Assembly (NCBI GenBank): GCA_026315105.1
Contig: JAOYRU010002417.1
Coordinates: 1 to 64,000, forward strand
Length of the DNA: 64,000 nt
Reading direction: 5' to 3'
DNA from: Locusta migratoria
Lineage: Eukaryota; Arthropoda; Insecta; Orthoptera; Acrididae
A program made the translations under genes and the position numbers. The notes under the pieces were generated by a model. That model did not search any database. It was given only the letters and a program-made list of their open reading frames with translations, and was not told the origin of the DNA. Of this stretch, positions 62,301 through 64,000 are shown piece after piece (position 1 is the stretch's first letter; each line of letters starts with the position of its first letter).

Positions 62301-64000
62301 TGGCCCATGGTAACTATATACATCCAAAATCATCTGCTCCTTGAAATTATGACTACTTTACCTAAACAAACGGCGAATAAAGTGGATTACCAAATAGAAA
62401 CAGGAAAAAATATCATTTTGCGGAAAAATGAATGTAGTGGCTGTGTCAAAAGCTGTGAAAACGCGATATACGCTAGTCGAACTAATCTGTGGTGCTGTGG
62501 CCTCAGCAGCAGTGTGGCCATGGCGGCCAGTGCGGGTCGGCCTTGCAGCATCTGTTGCTCCCTGGTCCATGGTAACTATATACATCCAAAATCATCTGCT
62601 CCTTGAAATTATGACTACTTTACCTAAACAAACGGGGAATAAAGTGGATTACCATATAGAAAAAAGGAAAAATATAATTTTGCGGAAAAATAAATGTAGT
62701 GGCTGTGTCAAAAGCAGTGAAAACGCGATATACGCTAGTCGAACTAATCTGTGGTGCTGTGGCCTCAGCAGCAGTGTGGCCATGGCGGCCAGTGCGGGTC
62801 GGCCTTGCAGCACCTGTTGCTCCCTGGTCCATGGTAACTATATACATCCAAAATCATCTGCTCCTTGAAATTATGACTACTTTACCTAAACAAACGGCGA
62901 ATAAAGTGGATTACCATATAGAAAAAGGGAAAAATATAATTTTGCGGAAAAATAAATGTAGTGGCTGTGTCAAAAGCAGTGAAAACGCGGTATACGCTAG
63001 TCGAACTAATCTGTGGTGCTGTGGCCTGAGCAGCAGTGTGGCCAGGGCGGCCAGTGCGGGTCGGTCGTGCAGCACCTGATGCTCCCTGGCCCATGGTAAC
63101 TATATACATCCAAAATCATCTGCTCCTTGAAATTATGACTACTTTACCTAAACAAACGGCGAATAAAGTGGATTACCAAATAGAAACAGGAAAAAATATC
63201 ATTTTGCGGAAAAATGAATGTAGTGGCTGTGTCAAAAGCTGTGAAAACGCGATATACGCTAGTCGAACTAATCTGTGGTGCTGTGGCCTCAGCAGCAGTG
63301 TGGCCATGGCGGCCAGTGCGGGTCGGCCTTGCAGCACCTGTTGCTCCCTGGTCCATGGTAACTATATACATCCAAAATCATCTGCTCCTTGAAATTATGA
63401 CTGATTTACCTAAACAAACGGGGAATAAAGTGGATTACCATATAGAAAAAGGGAAAAATATAATTTTGCGGAAAAATAAATGTAGTGGCTGTGTCAAAAG
63501 CAGTGAAAACGCGATATACGCTAGTCGAACTAATCTGTGGTGCTGTGGCCTGAGCAGCAGTGTGGCCAGGGCGGCCAGTGCGGGTCGGTCGTGCAGCACC
63601 TGATGCTCCCTGGCCCATGGTAACTATATACATCCAAAATCATATGCTCCTTGAAATTATGACTAATTTACCTAAACAAACGGGGAATAAAGTGGATTAC
63701 CATATAGAAAAAGGGAAAAATATAATTTTGCGGAAAAATAAATGTAGTGGCTGTGTCAAAAGCAGTGAAAACGCGATATACGCTAGTCGAACTAATCTGT
63801 GGTGCTGTGGCCTGAGCAGCAGTGTGGCCAGGGCGGCCAGTGCGGGTCGGTGGTGCAGCACCTGATGCTCCCTGGCCCATGGTAACTATATACATCCAAA
63901 ATCATCTGCTCCTTGAAATTATGACTACTTTACCTAAACTAACGGCGAATAAAGTGGATTACCATATAGAAACAGGAAAAAGTATCATTTTGCGGATAAA
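59344..64000. repeat. 22-mer HOR, copy 2 (partial at window end)
   Basis: Repeats copy 1 at an offset of 5,804 bp, drifting to 5,802 by single-base indels. The offset then drops to 5,536 where one monomer is missing near 61460, and ends at 5,534. The window ends at the base corresponding to 58466, so the last part of the copy lies outside. Substitutions between the copies are few, which indicates a recent duplication. Confidence 0.93.

Larger units (their letters stand above)
38792..64000. repeat. Satellite array, right arm (266/262-bp monomers)
   Basis: The same satellite, in the same orientation and phase as the left arm. It begins with the second copy of AACTAT and completes the monomer split by the 455-bp insertion. 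Unlike most of the left arm, it mixes 266-bp and 262-bp monomers throughout, and runs of consecutive 262-bp monomers occur after about 54 kb. The array runs off the right edge in mid-monomer, so its full length is unknown. Confidence 0.98.

Noticed and set aside
1..64000. Several hundred short open frames of 60-146 codons on both strands, with near-identical predicted peptides, some leucine-rich or cysteine-bearing
   Set aside because: They recur once per monomer only because the DNA repeats. Monomer lengths of 266 and 262 are not multiples of 3, so the frame changes at every repeat. Stops and frameshifts vary freely between copies, many have no ATG at the start, and the same bases are open on both strands. 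I see no coding constraint.
1..64000. CRISPR array
   Set aside because: The repeats are 262-266 bp with no unique spacers; every base belongs to the repeat unit.
1..64000. Tandem rRNA, tRNA, 5S or histone gene cluster
   Set aside because: I see no tRNA cloverleaf, no 5S internal control region and no rRNA-like or histone-like sequence in the monomer. The GC-rich hairpins do not form a known RNA fold.
1..64000. CENP-B box in the monomer
   Set aside because: No match to NTTCGNNNNANNCGGGN on either strand in the reference monomer. AAACGGCGAA and GTGCGGGTCGG only share short fragments with it.

Overview
The window is satellite DNA from end to end, with one short interruption. About 240 tandem copies of a ~266-bp monomer run head to tail in the same orientation. 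I find no credible protein-coding gene, rRNA, tRNA, CRISPR array, transposase or other enzyme. The long uniform array, the multi-level higher-order repeats (HORs) and the lack of genes point to heterochromatin of a multicellular eukaryote. An animal, perhaps an arthropod, is my guess, but no feature here fixes the taxon.

The monomer has two halves: a GC-rich part of ~85 bp full of dyads (for example TGGCCAGGGCGGCCA) and an AT-rich part of ~180 bp. There are three main length classes. The 266-bp class is the standard form. The 262-bp class has lost 4 bp, with GTAAGTGT becoming GTGT. The 265-bp class lacks one T. I phase monomers at GTGTGGCC.

Layout: (1) 1-4,555, mixed monomers, including a conserved heterodimer of a divergent 'TTGCGACC' subfamily. 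(2) 4,556-16,787, a HOR domain of 4-mers (1,064 bp) and 5-mers (1,330 bp). (3) 16,788-20,774, mixed, related to region 1, with a readable crossover footprint. (4) 20,775-38,336, a HOR family with a 9-monomer full form and 8- and 6-monomer deletion forms. (5) 38,337-38,791, a 455-bp unrelated single-copy insertion flanked by a 6-bp target duplication (AACTAT) inside one monomer. (6) 38,792-42,173, satellite resumes in the same monomer, then the heterodimer, then four 528-bp dimers alternating 262 and 266 bp. (7) 42,174-53,539, mixed, with short local duplications. (8) 53,540-64,000, a 22-monomer HOR of 5,804 bp and most of a second copy that runs off the window end.

The history is one of repeated unequal exchange. 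Most differences between HOR copies are gains or losses of whole monomers, plus sparse substitutions and single-base homopolymer indels. The 262-bp class is almost absent on the left and common on the right, so neighbouring domains were amplified from different founders. Many short open frames exist in every monomer, but 266 and 262 are not multiples of 3, so frames shift at each repeat and the same frames recur as a by-product of repetition.
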